A stretch of DNA of 11,311 nucleotides from Chloroflexota bacterium (GCA_030604285.1 JAUVWD010000009.1:1-11311), one strand, 5' to 3'. Positions 1 to 6,577 are shown, counted from the first letter of the stretch. A program made the numbers and translations. The notes: generated from the sequence alone by a model not told the origin.

Positions 1-27
1 GTACAATCAGGTTAAAACTGTTACTCT

Positions 28-1035
28 TTAATTTTTTCCTGTAAAAGAATTTCGTTTCTTAAAACCTTCCGGGGATTTGCTGTGCCACTTCCAGGCAGAC
101 TCTATTATTGTTTTCAGTTCATAATATTGTGGATTCCAATTTAATTCTCTTTTTATCTTCTCAGAACTGGCGATAAGTACCGCCGGGTCACCTGGACGAC
201 GAGACGCAGATACGGTTTTTATATTACATCCGGTTACTTTCTTAGCAACCTCTATTACCTCTTTGACTGAAAAACCGTTTCCATTGCCCAGGTTATATAT
301 ACAGCTGCTGCCGTCCTTTTCCAACCTTTTCAAGGCAAGTATGTGTGCAATTGCCAAATCAGTAACATGGATATAATCTCTTACACAGGTCCCGTCTTTT
401 GTGGGATAATCAGTGCCAAATATGGAAACAGGGCTGTTCTTGCTCAAAGCTGCTTTGAGGACACTGGGAATGAGATGAGTTTCAGGGCGGTGGTCTTCAC
501 CGAGAGATTCACTTGCTCCGGCGGCGTTGAAGTATCTCAAAGAAATGTGTTTGAGCCCGTAGGCCTTGCCATACCATTCTAGGATGCGCTCAAACATGAG
601 CTTCGATTCACCATAGCTATTTACGGGAAGCTTGGGATGGTCCTCATCCACAGGAATGCTCTGAGGGTCTCCATAGACCGCAGCGCTGGAGGAGAAGACC
701 AATTTGTAGACTTCGTGTTTCAGCATCGCGTCAAGGAGCTCTATCCCACCGACGATATTATTGTGGAAGTATCTTTTAGGGTCGGTCATGGAATATTCCA
801 CTACCGTTTCGGCTGCCATATGCATTACGGCATCAATTCTTGCACGCTGGAAAACTCCGTCTAAAGCCTCTGCGTTACAGACGTCAGCAAATATAAATTC
901 GGCTCCTGGAGCGACAGCCCCTTTGTGCCCCTGCTGGAGATTATCCAGGACAATTACTTGATAGCCTTGGCGTAGCAGCTCCTCTGCCACTATGCTTCCT
1001 ACATAGCCGGCTCCACCAGTAACTAGGATGTTCAT
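28..1035 (-). CDS. galE: UDP-glucose 4-epimerase (GalE), extended SDR family
   Basis: Interconverts UDP-glucose and UDP-galactose (or the N-acetyl forms) in the cytosol, using bound NAD. The Rossmann motif GGAGYVGS is at residues 7-14. The catalytic triad is the serine in SSSAAVYG (115-122) and Y141/K145 in YGESK. GalE-specific blocks are RYFNAAGA (167-174), ETHLIPSVL (185-193) and DGTCVRDYIHV (214-224). The 335 residues match the family's usual length. I start at the second of two adjacent ATGs (1035), because it gives the canonical MNILVTGGAG and lies a normal distance from GAGGAA; ATG at 1038 and TTG at 1050 are also in frame. The start overlaps the stop of the upstream isomerase gene, so the two are probably translationally coupled. 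It is the last visible gene of a minus-strand sugar operon, and only 27 bases of the window lie beyond its stop. GalE identity is firm; which hexose pair it prefers is not. Confidence 0.93.
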   Translation of the reverse strand: MNILVTGGAGYVGSIVAEELLRQGYQVIVLDNLQQGHKGAVAPGAEFIFADVCNAEALDGVFQRARIDAVMHMAAETVVEYSMTDPKRYFHNNIVGGIELLDAMLKHEVYKLVFSSSAAVYGDPQSIPVDEDHPKLPVNSYGESKLMFERILEWYGKAYGLKHISLRYFNAAGASESLGEDHRPETHLIPSVLKAALSKNSPVSIFGTDYPTKDGTCVRDYIHVTDLAIAHILALKRLEKDGSSCIYNLGNGNGFSVKEVIEVAKKVTGCNIKTVSASRRPGDPAVLIASSEKIKRELNWNPQYYELKTIIESAWKWHSKSPEGFKKRNSFTGKN

Positions 1036-1598
1036 CATTTCCTCAGGCAAGTAGTGATAATGTGTGCTAGAAGAAGGTGGATGTCCTCCACCTGTTCCAT
1101 ATTATGGTTGGGGACTATGATGGCTAAATCGACCAAGCTCTTGAGCTTTCCCCCATCGAAGCCGATAAAGCCGATTGTGCTAGCGCCTTTAGACTTTGCC
1201 ACTTTCACGCCATTAAGAACATTTTGCGAATTGCCACTGCCGCTGATGCCGATAGCAACATCTCCTGTCTCAACGAGATTCTCGAGTTGTTCAGCAAAGA
1301 TGCTCTCATAAGCAGTGTCGTTTGCCCAGGCGGAGAGAAGGGGAACATTGTCAGTCAGGGCAAAGGCTCCTATTCTGGGTTTTCCTTGGGAGATAGCGCC
1401 TTTGGAGAGGTCGCTGGCAAAATGCGAAGCGGTAGCCGCTGAGCCACCGTTGCCGAAGGTGAAAACCCTCTTCCCATTCGCCCTGGCTGTTTCAATTAGC
1501 TCTACCACCTGAGCAGCCATGTCAACTGGGAGCTTGCCCAAAGTGGCGCCAACTTCTGAAAGGTAAGTTTCGATGATTTGACGCTTTTCCTGTGCCAT
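1035..1598 (-). CDS. gmhA: Phosphoheptose isomerase-like SIS-domain protein (GmhA-like)
   Basis: Likely converts sedoheptulose 7-phosphate to D-glycero-D-manno-heptose 7-phosphate, the first step of activated-heptose synthesis. The protein is 187 residues, the normal GmhA length, and is one SIS domain. The sugar-phosphate loops are GNGGSAATASHFASDL (49-64) and ISGSGNSQNV (118-127). Late histidines H174 and H179 lie in the helix that carries the catalytic His of E. coli GmhA. By motif alignment, the Glu that E. coli GmhA has just after the SHFA-type motif is Asp63 here. This is a reason to hold the exact substrate open, although the neighbouring HddA-like kinase supports heptose phosphate. The ATG start follows AGGGGGC by a normal spacing, and that site sits in the 10-base gap after the upstream epimerase. 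The 3' end overlaps galE. Confidence 0.82.
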   Translation of the reverse strand: MAQEKRQIIETYLSEVGATLGKLPVDMAAQVVELIETARANGKRVFTFGNGGSAATASHFASDLSKGAISQGKPRIGAFALTDNVPLLSAWANDTAYESIFAEQLENLVETGDVAIGISGSGNSQNVLNGVKVAKSKGASTIGFIGFDGGKLKSLVDLAIIVPNHNMEQVEDIHLLLAHIITTCLRK

Positions 1599-1608
1599 TT
1601 GTTGCCCC

Positions 1609-2721
1609 CTATCTGGTAGCTCTGATTACGCCCATCTGCTTCATCACTTGGGAAGCCTCGGTATAGAAATCCCTAACTTCAGGCTGCTCCGTTGCCCATT
1701 CAAAGTATTCCGACATGATTTGTTCTAAAGAAGTTCGTGGCTGCCAACCCAGTTCCCTTATCTTGGAGATGTCGGAGATAATATGCCTTACATCGCCGAA
1801 GCGGAACTCGCCAGGGATTTCGGGTATGACTTCTCTACCCACAACCTTGGAAAGAAGCTTAACATACTCCGACACAGAAAGAATCTCAGTTCCCCCGACG
1901 TTGTAAACCTGGTAGGTTGCAGCTTCGTTTTCCAGTGCCAAGATGTTCGCTGCTGCCACATCCTTAACGTAGACGTAGTCCCGAAGTTGCTTGCCATCCT
2001 CGTATATGATTGGGGGCAGGTTTTGCAGCAATCTGGTGGCAGAAATGCGAAGGATGCCTGAGTAAGCATTGTAGAAGCTCTGACGCGGTCCTTGGGTGAT
2101 GCTATAGCGAAGCACCACGGTGGGGATACCAAACCGTCTACCCAGTGTCAAAGCGTAAAGCTCCTGGCAATATTTGGAAACGGCATATTGGTTATGAGGC
2201 GTGACCCTTAACTCATCGGTAGGGAGTGATTGCATTGGCTGTTGGCATACGGGACATTCTAGGTCCCAATCTCCTCTCTCCAGTTGCTCCAGCGGGCGGG
2301 GTGCAGGGTATTGGATGCCATCCCGGACACAATGATATTTGCCCTCTCCATAGACCGCCTGAGAGCTCCCCAAAACCACCCTGCTTATGGGAAGTCGTTT
2401 CTCCAGGATGAGCTCATATATTAGAGCGGTACCGCCATCATTGGTAAAGGCAAATTTGCCAAAGTCGGTAAGGTAACCCTGATAAGCGGCCAAATGAAAC
2501 ACAGAGTCTACCCCTTGAAGCGCCTTCTGGACATCACTCTTGTTGCGCACATCCCCAAGGATGAACTCGGCGTCAGTGGAGAGATAACCTGGCTTCTTTC
2601 TCTGAGGATGAACCGGTGGATCGAGGCTGTCAAGGATTCGGACTTCATAGCCTTTTTCCAGAAGCAGGTCAGCGGTGTGAGAACCAATAAATCCTGCACC
2701 GCCGGTAATTAGAACCCTCAC
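1609..2721 (-). CDS. NAD-dependent epimerase, dTDP-L-rhamnose 4-epimerase-like
   Basis: An extended short-chain dehydrogenase acting on a nucleotide sugar. GGAGFIGS (7-14) binds NAD. The catalytic residues are in GSSQAVYGEG (118-127) and Y179/K183 (QYAVSKY). An insert near residues 130-170 carries CPVC (156-159) followed by a PTDE segment. Such a Cys-pair insert is, from memory, characteristic of the WbiB-type dTDP-L-rhamnose 4-epimerases (dTDP-L-rhamnose to dTDP-6-deoxy-L-talose), which is why I favour that subfamily over plain GalE or dehydratases. Residues 208-214 (SITQGPR) and 249-254 (YVYVKD) are usual family blocks. The start is GTG directly abutting the TAG of the upstream kinase gene. 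An AGGAGAA site lies inside the kinase's last codons, so the two are likely coupled. Substrate assignment is inference; a heptose or other 6-deoxy sugar nucleotide remains possible. Confidence 0.8.
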   Translation of the reverse strand: MRVLITGGAGFIGSHTADLLLEKGYEVRILDSLDPPVHPQRKKPGYLSTDAEFILGDVRNKSDVQKALQGVDSVFHLAAYQGYLTDFGKFAFTNDGGTALIYELILEKRLPISRVVLGSSQAVYGEGKYHCVRDGIQYPAPRPLEQLERGDWDLECPVCQQPMQSLPTDELRVTPHNQYAVSKYCQELYALTLGRRFGIPTVVLRYSITQGPRQSFYNAYSGILRISATRLLQNLPPIIYEDGKQLRDYVYVKDVAAANILALENEAATYQVYNVGGTEILSVSEYVKLLSKVVGREVIPEIPGEFRFGDVRHIISDISKIRELGWQPRTSLEQIMSEYFEWATEQPEVRDFYTEASQVMKQMGVIRATR

Positions 2722-3696
2722 CTAGCTTCTCCTATAATTAAAGATTACCTTGCTTCCATCACCTTCAAAGCGGAAAGGAATTTCCTCCAACCCCCATAGG
2801 GCGCAGCGAATGTCATCCCTCCTTTGGGCAGGAGCATAGAGCAAAAGAAACCCTCCCCCACCCGCTCCAGTTATCTTTCCGCCGATAGCCCCGCTGTTGA
2901 GGGCTGCTTCATACAGTTCGTCCAAATCGGAATTGCTTATCTTGCTGGCAAGTTGCCTCTTGAGCTGCCACCCTTGGTGGAGCATCTTGCCAAGCTCGTC
3001 AAAGGCCTCCTTGGTGATAGCCTCCTTCCCCAGGTAGGCAAGTTTAGTCATCTCCTTTAGAACTTCAACACGCTCAGAAATATTGGCCTTTTGCTCTGCT
3101 AGAATCTCCCCTGAGCGCCGCGTTTTCTTAGTGAAGAATAGCATCAATCTCTCACTAAGCTTTGTCTTCCCCTCCCTGCTTAGCGCTATCTTTTCCGCAC
3201 TTATCCCTTGTTCATTAAAGGTGATAAACCTCATATTTCCATAGGCAGCTATGTATTGGTCTTGCCGCCCCATGGGTTTTCCTAAGATGTTAACCTCGAT
3301 TTGGCACGCTTCTCGGGCTAAGGTATTGGCTGTTTCGGTTTCACCCTTGTAGGCGTAAAGAGATTGAAGAAGTCCCACGGTGATACTGCTTGAGGAGCCC
3401 AGCCCGGTCCCCTCTCTCACATCCACAAAGGTGCTTATCTTCACCCCCTTTTCTACGCCTGTCATTTTCATTGCTTCCCTTACCAGCTCGTGCTCCAGAT
3501 CATCCACGTGTTCCACAATTTCCTTCTTGGAGTAATTAACATATATCATATCATCGTATCTTTCCTTCATTACGACAAAAGCGTACTTATCTATGGCAGT
3601 GCTGAGGACTGCCCCGCCATAGTTGAGGTAGAAATCCTCAAAATCGGTGCCACCCCCGAGGAAGCTTACCCTGAGTGGTGTTTGGACTATGATCAT
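2722..3696 (-). CDS. hddA: GHMP-family kinase, D-glycero-D-manno-heptose 7-phosphate kinase-like (HddA)
   Basis: Likely phosphorylates C1 of heptose 7-phosphate using ATP, feeding a GDP- or ADP-heptose pathway. All GHMP motifs are present: the N-terminal substrate motif PLRVSFLGGGTD (7-18), the ATP-binding loop GLGSSSS (98-104), GRQDQYIAAYG (143-153) with the probable catalytic Asp, and the C-terminal glycine loop GGKITGAGGGGF (272-283). The 324 residues match HddA proteins. The FLGGGTD form separates this subgroup from homoserine and mevalonate kinases; L-fucose kinase-like enzymes are the main alternative. The ATG start follows GAGGTGAT by 5 bases. It is the first large gene of the operon, about 220 nt downstream of a predicted promoter. 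A small ORF ends 3 bases before it. The adjacent GmhA-like gene supports a heptose role. Confidence 0.84.
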   Translation of the reverse strand: MIIVQTPLRVSFLGGGTDFEDFYLNYGGAVLSTAIDKYAFVVMKERYDDMIYVNYSKKEIVEHVDDLEHELVREAMKMTGVEKGVKISTFVDVREGTGLGSSSSITVGLLQSLYAYKGETETANTLAREACQIEVNILGKPMGRQDQYIAAYGNMRFITFNEQGISAEKIALSREGKTKLSERLMLFFTKKTRRSGEILAEQKANISERVEVLKEMTKLAYLGKEAITKEAFDELGKMLHQGWQLKRQLASKISNSDLDELYEAALNSGAIGGKITGAGGGGFLLLYAPAQRRDDIRCALWGLEEIPFRFEGDGSKVIFNYRRS

Positions 3697-3699
3697 TTA

Positions 3700-3795
3700 T
3701 CACCTCGCTGCAATATGCGGTCTGGGTGAATCGACTCCCCAGCCGGCTTCTCTGCCCCAGGCAAATGCCTTCAGCTTTTGCCTCCAGTAACTCAT
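3700..3795 (-). CDS. Possible 31-codon small ORF in the operon leader
   Basis: An ATG-started frame of 31 residues (begins MSYWRQKLKAFAWG) lies just ahead of the heptose kinase gene. AGGA precedes the ATG by 4 bases. Its TGA stop lies inside the kinase ribosome-binding site (GAGGTGAT). The product is basic and has three tryptophans (W4, W13, W19) but no consecutive run of one residue. I do not recognise it. It could be a leader peptide that couples to kinase translation, a small protein, or a chance frame; no other copy is available to test conservation. Confidence 0.3.
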   Translation of the reverse strand: MSYWRQKLKAFAWGREAGWGVDSPRPHIAAR

Positions 3796-3839
3796 TAATT
3801 CCTGAGTTGCTTCTCATTTCTCAGCTTTTTGTTTTCCCC

Positions 3840-3866
3840 AAAAAAACCTCTTTCCGCACCCGAGGC
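3840..3866 (-). terminator. Weak terminator-like hairpin in the operon leader
   Basis: On the minus strand GCCTC and GAGGT can pair (4 Watson-Crick pairs and one G-U, 11-base loop), directly followed by seven T's at 3846-3840. It lies about 50-75 nt after the predicted transcription start and upstream of the first gene, so it would act as an attenuator, not an end-of-operon terminator. The stem is short and may not be stable enough. Confidence 0.25.
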
Positions 3867-3910
3867 AAGGTACGCCACCCCCTTCAACGTTAGCAACTCG
3901 CCTGCGAAAA

Positions 3911-3966
3911 AGCTAGTAGTGCAAATATAAAGTCTGGCTAGCCTCAAGTCAATAGCCTAAGCTAGC
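3911..3966. repeat. Three GCTAG motifs spaced 25 and 24 bases around the promoter
   Basis: GCTAG occurs at 3912-3916, 3937-3941 and 3961-3965. The middle copy is inside the palindrome GGCTAGCC (3936-3943), which lies in the spacer between the -35 and -10 boxes. The near-regular spacing makes a regulator-binding array possible. There is no direct evidence for a binding protein. Confidence 0.25.
3924..3952 (-). promoter_or_regulatory. Sigma70-type promoter for the sugar operon
   Basis: On the minus strand TTGACT (3952-3947; 5 of 6 to consensus) is separated by exactly 17 bases from TATATT (3929-3924; 5 of 6). The expected start of transcription is near 3917, giving a leader of about 220 nt before the heptose kinase. 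It is the best promoter match in the window and is correctly placed ahead of the four-gene operon. Confidence 0.6.
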
Positions 3967-4133
3967 AAAGCTTGGACTCCTTTCCATCGCGTAAGGAATT
4001 CACATCTCTGTCAAGCTGATGCTGCTCAGGCGGCTGCTTTCTCACCGCTCAGGATGAAGAGCCAACCACTGGTATTAGGAGAAACGTCCAGAGGGTTTTT
4101 TCCTTTTACGTTTCGTTGTGCTACGATGTGATT
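3967..4133. other. Upstream region of the PAC2 gene, no gene seen
   Basis: This separates the divergent sugar operon and PAC2 gene. I see no convincing coding frame or RNA. Near its end TACGAT (4122-4127) could be a poor -10 box that would place the transcript start at about 4134, the proposed PAC2 ATG; the -35 region (TTTCCT-like) is weak. Confidence 0.4.
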
Positions 4134-5012
4134 ATGCGGGTCGGTGCTTTCGAACTCAAGGAGCCTTTGCCAGATGTTCATGAGCCGCATGCCTTAGCTA
4201 TGTTGCGGCCTTGGATAGACGTAGGCAGTGTTGGTAGCCTGAGCTTTGCTTTGTTGGAGGACTACCTGCAGGCCTATCGGTTGGGAGAGCTGGCCAAACC
4301 AGGAACATTCTTCGATTTTACCCGTTATCGACCGGCTATCCGGCTTATAGAGGGTCAGCGCAAAGTAATTGTACCGAATACAGTCATCAACTATGCCAAG
4401 TCACCCGAGGGTAAGGACTTCCTACTTTTCCACCTGCTGGAGCCACATATGTTAGGCGAGGTCTATGTCGACTCTATACTAAGAGTTATGCGAAGGATTG
4501 GTGCACAAAGGTATTGTCTCATTGGTGGCATGTACGACGCAGTTCCTCATACCAAGCCTCTAATAGTCACCGGGACTGCTTCCGGCACAGCGGGGGAGGA
4601 ATTACGTAGATTGGGTGTGCAGGCTAGCGACTACGAAGGGCCTACAACCATTGCCATCCTTGTATCTGAAGAAGCACCTAAGTACGGTATTGAAGTCATG
4701 AGTCTAATAGTGCATTTACCTCAATACACAGGATTCGAGGAGGACTATGCCGGGGTGTTGCGTCTACTGGAGATACTCTGTTCCTTGTATCGTCTTCCCA
4801 TTGACCTCGAAGAAGCCAAGAGCAAAGCCGAGAAGCAATACGGGAAACTCAGTTTAGCTATGGGAAGAGACCCTGGGGCTAGAGAGATTGTGCAGGAGCT
4901 AGAGGCGCACTACGAAGCTCGGCTAAGTAAGGACAGGAAAGAGGCTCCAAAACTTTCGCCGGAGATAGAGAAGTTTCTCCGCGAATTGAGCCATCGTTTG
5001 AACTTAAACTAA
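4134..5012 (+). CDS. PAC2-family protein (proteasome assembly chaperone 2-like)
   Basis: PAC2-family proteins are related to the eukaryotic and archaeal proteasome assembly chaperones. Bacterial members are known mainly from Actinobacteria and Chloroflexota, and their job there is unproven. Recognisable blocks, counted from this ATG, are the N-terminal PWIDVGSVGSL (about 27-37), PGTFFDFTRYRP (about 56-67), LIGGMYDAVPHTKP (about 131-144) and the late YAGVLRLLEILC segment. The C-terminal third is charged and helical. Length is 292 residues. I choose ATG at 4134 (MRVGAFEL), which matches the family start as I recall it; TTG at 4116 and GTG at 4128 are in frame. No clear Shine-Dalgarno site precedes any of them. 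It stands alone on the plus strand and converges with the hydrolase gene. No proteasome gene is in the window. Confidence 0.85.
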   Translation: MRVGAFELKEPLPDVHEPHALAMLRPWIDVGSVGSLSFALLEDYLQAYRLGELAKPGTFFDFTRYRPAIRLIEGQRKVIVPNTVINYAKSPEGKDFLLFHLLEPHMLGEVYVDSILRVMRRIGAQRYCLIGGMYDAVPHTKPLIVTGTASGTAGEELRRLGVQASDYEGPTTIAILVSEEAPKYGIEVMSLIVHLPQYTGFEEDYAGVLRLLEILCSLYRLPIDLEEAKSKAEKQYGKLSLAMGRDPGAREIVQELEAHYEARLSKDRKEAPKLSPEIEKFLRELSHRLNLN

Positions 5013-5023
5013 AGGGTTCACCC

Positions 5024-5050
5024 GGCTAAGCAGTAGCCTTGCCCCGCAAG
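5024..5050. terminator. Two tandem small hairpins between convergent genes
   Basis: GGCTA-AGCAG-TAGCC (5024-5038) is a perfect 5-bp stem. It is followed at once by CTTGC-CCC-GCAAG (5038-5050), another perfect 5-bp stem; the two share one base. They fill the 43-base gap between the converging PAC2 and hydrolase genes, where a two-way terminator is expected. Neither has a T run, so the role is uncertain. Confidence 0.3.
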
Positions 5051-5055
5051 CCTAA

Positions 5056-5853
5056 TCAACGATGGGCTCTCACAAATGTTTCGATTGTCTGGAAATATTT
5101 GTCTTGGCCCAGAATAATTAAGTTGTTGTGATCAGCGTTTGGAATTACAAGGATCTCTTTGTCCTCTGCTCCTGAATTCTGATAAAGCTCCTCTGCCTCC
5201 CGAACCGGTACAAGGTTATCATGCTCGCCGTGAATGATAAGGGTGGGCCTACGTATTGATCGCATCTTTATTTTGCTCAGAAAGGCGATGTTTTCATCTG
5301 AGATGGCTTCTATTTCCGAAGGCTTCAAATGACCCCACAAACGACGAAAGTTGTTACCCCAGCCGCTTTCAGTGATCAGACCGTTGATATTATCGCCATA
5401 GTGGAAGGCAAGCTCAATGGCAGGCATGGATCCTAAGGATCGTCCCATCACGAAGAGAGTCTTGCGGTGCCCTTCCCTTTCGATTATCTTGCCGAATATT
5501 TTGAAAATAACATGAGCATCGTTGATCATATTAGTGAAGGTGGGTGTGCCATCGCTTGAACCGTATCCTCGATAATCAGCTACAAAGAGATTGATTCCCC
5601 TTTCGTTGTAGAGCGGGGCGATACCATCATGATCCCCTGCCGTTTCACCGTTGCCGTGGAAGTAAAGCAAGGAGGGATCTTCAGGGCTACTCTTGTAAAA
5701 GCGACAGCCGATCCTAACTCCCTCCTCAACCTCGCTCAGGTAATCGGTAATGTTGGGGGTCGAGAGGGGAGGGAATAAATCTCCGTGAGGATAGAATATG
5801 AGTCGCAGTAGCGGTGACCGATCCAAAATAGAAAGGGCATCTTCTTCAGACAT
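5056..5853 (-). CDS. Alpha/beta hydrolase, BEM46/ABHD-like serine hydrolase
   Basis: A predicted cytosolic serine hydrolase of 265 residues with a complete catalytic set. The oxyanion motif is HGNGE (66-70), the nucleophile is S139 in GRSLGS (137-142), the acid is D212 in HGEHDNLVP, and the base is H242 in NADHNNL. VADYRGYGSSDGTP (91-104) is the usual strand-loop ahead of the nucleophile. There is no signal peptide or lipobox. The architecture resembles the BEM46/ABHD13/17 group; the substrate cannot be read from sequence. The start is ATG with no strong Shine-Dalgarno site. It is probably transcribed alone, since a hairpin and a possible promoter separate it from the NUDIX gene. Family call is firm, function unknown. 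Confidence 0.82.
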   Translation of the reverse strand: MSEEDALSILDRSPLLRLIFYPHGDLFPPLSTPNITDYLSEVEEGVRIGCRFYKSSPEDPSLLYFHGNGETAGDHDGIAPLYNERGINLFVADYRGYGSSDGTPTFTNMINDAHVIFKIFGKIIEREGHRKTLFVMGRSLGSMPAIELAFHYGDNINGLITESGWGNNFRRLWGHLKPSEIEAISDENIAFLSKIKMRSIRRPTLIIHGEHDNLVPVREAEELYQNSGAEDKEILVIPNADHNNLIILGQDKYFQTIETFVRAHR

Positions 5854-5879
5854 AGGTTTCTAGCCGCTTCAACCTTGAT

Positions 5880-5908
5880 ATTATTGCTCGGTCTTCAGTT
5901 TGACACAA
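5880..5908 (-). promoter_or_regulatory. Possible promoter of the hydrolase gene
   Basis: Minus-strand TTGTGT (5908-5903) and AATAAT (5885-5880; 5 of 6) are separated by 17 bases. A start near 5873 would leave a leader of about 20 nt. The -35 box matches only 3 of 6. Confidence 0.35.
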
Positions 5909-5935
5909 TGCGGAGAAGGCCTTTATATGTACACG

Positions 5936-5959
5936 CTTGCCTTCGTTAAGGCCTGCAAG
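5936..5959. repeat. Imperfect hairpin between NUDIX and hydrolase genes
   Basis: CTTGC (5936-5940) pairs with GCAAG (5955-5959). The alternative inner stem GCCTT-CGTT-AAGGC (5939-5952) is a perfect 5-bp stem with a 4-base loop. It lies just downstream of the NUDIX stop and could end or process that transcript, but no T run follows on the minus strand. Confidence 0.35.
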
Positions 5960-5974
5960 TGTTTGCAAGATTGT

Positions 5975-6397
5975 CTATATGACAAATTCTTCGATGAAAC
6001 TTTTGAGCTCCCTCGGTAGAGGATAGCGATCTATTTCATCGAGACTTATCCATTGAGCTGCCAGAAGCTCACTTGAGCATATTTTGAACTCCCCGCCAAT
6101 GGGATGTGCTAGAAAGTCAATCAGAGCGTAATGGTAGCGGATTCTGCCGTCCTCATCTTGTACTATCTTGTCAACCACACCGAGGAGCCTTTCGATCTCT
6201 ATATCTAAGCCAGTCTCCTCCTTAGTCTCGCGCTTTGCTGCTTCTCTAATTCCCTCACCTAATTCTACAAGTCCCCCAGGTAAGGTCCACAACCCTGTAT
6301 CAGGTTCGAATCTCCTCTGGGTCAGAAGGACTCTGTTGTCCTGCCTTATCAAAACCCCCACCCCTACCATTGCATAGCTAGGATATTCCCTTTCCAA
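5975..6397 (-). CDS. NUDIX hydrolase
   Basis: Hydrolyses a nucleoside diphosphate linked to another group, in the cytosol with Mg2+. The Nudix box fits GX5EX7REUXEEXGU exactly at residues 42-64: G42, E48, R56, E57, E60, E61, G63, L64. The N-terminal VGVGVLI and LWTLPGG blocks are typical of the ADP-ribose or MutT-like groups. At 140 residues it is a single domain. The start is probably TTG (6397): it follows GAGGG by 5 bases and keeps the usual REYP-x-VGVG lead-in. An internal ATG at 6370 would remove that segment. It diverges from the Sir2 gene. Sirtuins make O-acyl-ADP-ribose, which some NUDIX enzymes cleave, so a functional link is conceivable but unproven. Substrate is not determined. Confidence 0.85.
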   Translation of the reverse strand: MEREYPSYAMVGVGVLIRQDNRVLLTQRRFEPDTGLWTLPGGLVELGEGIREAAKRETKEETGLDIEIERLLGVVDKIVQDEDGRIRYHYALIDFLAHPIGGEFKICSSELLAAQWISLDEIDRYPLPRELKSFIEEFVI

Positions 6398-6474
6398 GTA
6401 TTCCCTCGTTCTTAATCTTTCTCATCCACCCTGCCATTTCCAACAACTCCTACGCAGGGCATAGTCGCACAGAC

Positions 6475-6504
6475 TTTACTATCCCTAACGGAGACTATTA
6501 TACT
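6475..6504 (+). promoter_or_regulatory. Possible promoter of the Sir2 gene
   Basis: TTTACT (6475-6480) and TATACT (6499-6504; 5 of 6) are 18 bases apart. Transcription would start near 6511, leaving a leader of about 67 nt that contains two alternative hairpins. It overlaps the minus-strand -10 box of the NUDIX gene. Confidence 0.4.
6497..6502 (-). promoter_or_regulatory. Consensus -10 box for the NUDIX gene
   Basis: A perfect minus-strand TATAAT lies about 95 bases before the TTG start of the NUDIX gene. The -35 at the right distance (TTCCTT, 6525-6520) is poor. It overlaps the plus-strand Sir2 promoter, so the two genes may compete for polymerase. Confidence 0.35.
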
Positions 6505-6523
6505 GTGCATTTAAAGAATAAGG

Positions 6524-6563
6524 AAGCCTCCTTGAGGTTTTCTTCATGATTCAAGGTTTTTTT
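6524..6563 (+). promoter_or_regulatory. Alternative hairpins in the Sir2 leader (attenuator-like)
   Basis: AAGCCTC (6524-6530) can pair with GAGGTTT (6534-6540), giving 7 pairs with one G-U and a 3-base loop. Alternatively CCTTGA (6530-6535) pairs perfectly with TCAAGG (6551-6556), followed by seven T's (6557-6563). The two share bases and cannot form together. The second ends 14 bases before the ATG, just ahead of the Shine-Dalgarno site. Both stems are modest. Confidence 0.3.
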
Positions 6564-6577
6564 CTGAGAGGTGAGCT

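Noticed and set aside
3820..3905. Minus-strand short frame with CLGCGK resembling a zinc ribbon
   Set aside because: Only about 25 codons, no start codon, and stops at both ends; not enough to call a gene.
4116..5012. TTG start for the PAC2 gene
   Set aside because: Adds six residues that do not resemble the family N-terminus and has no ribosome site; ATG 4134 fits better.
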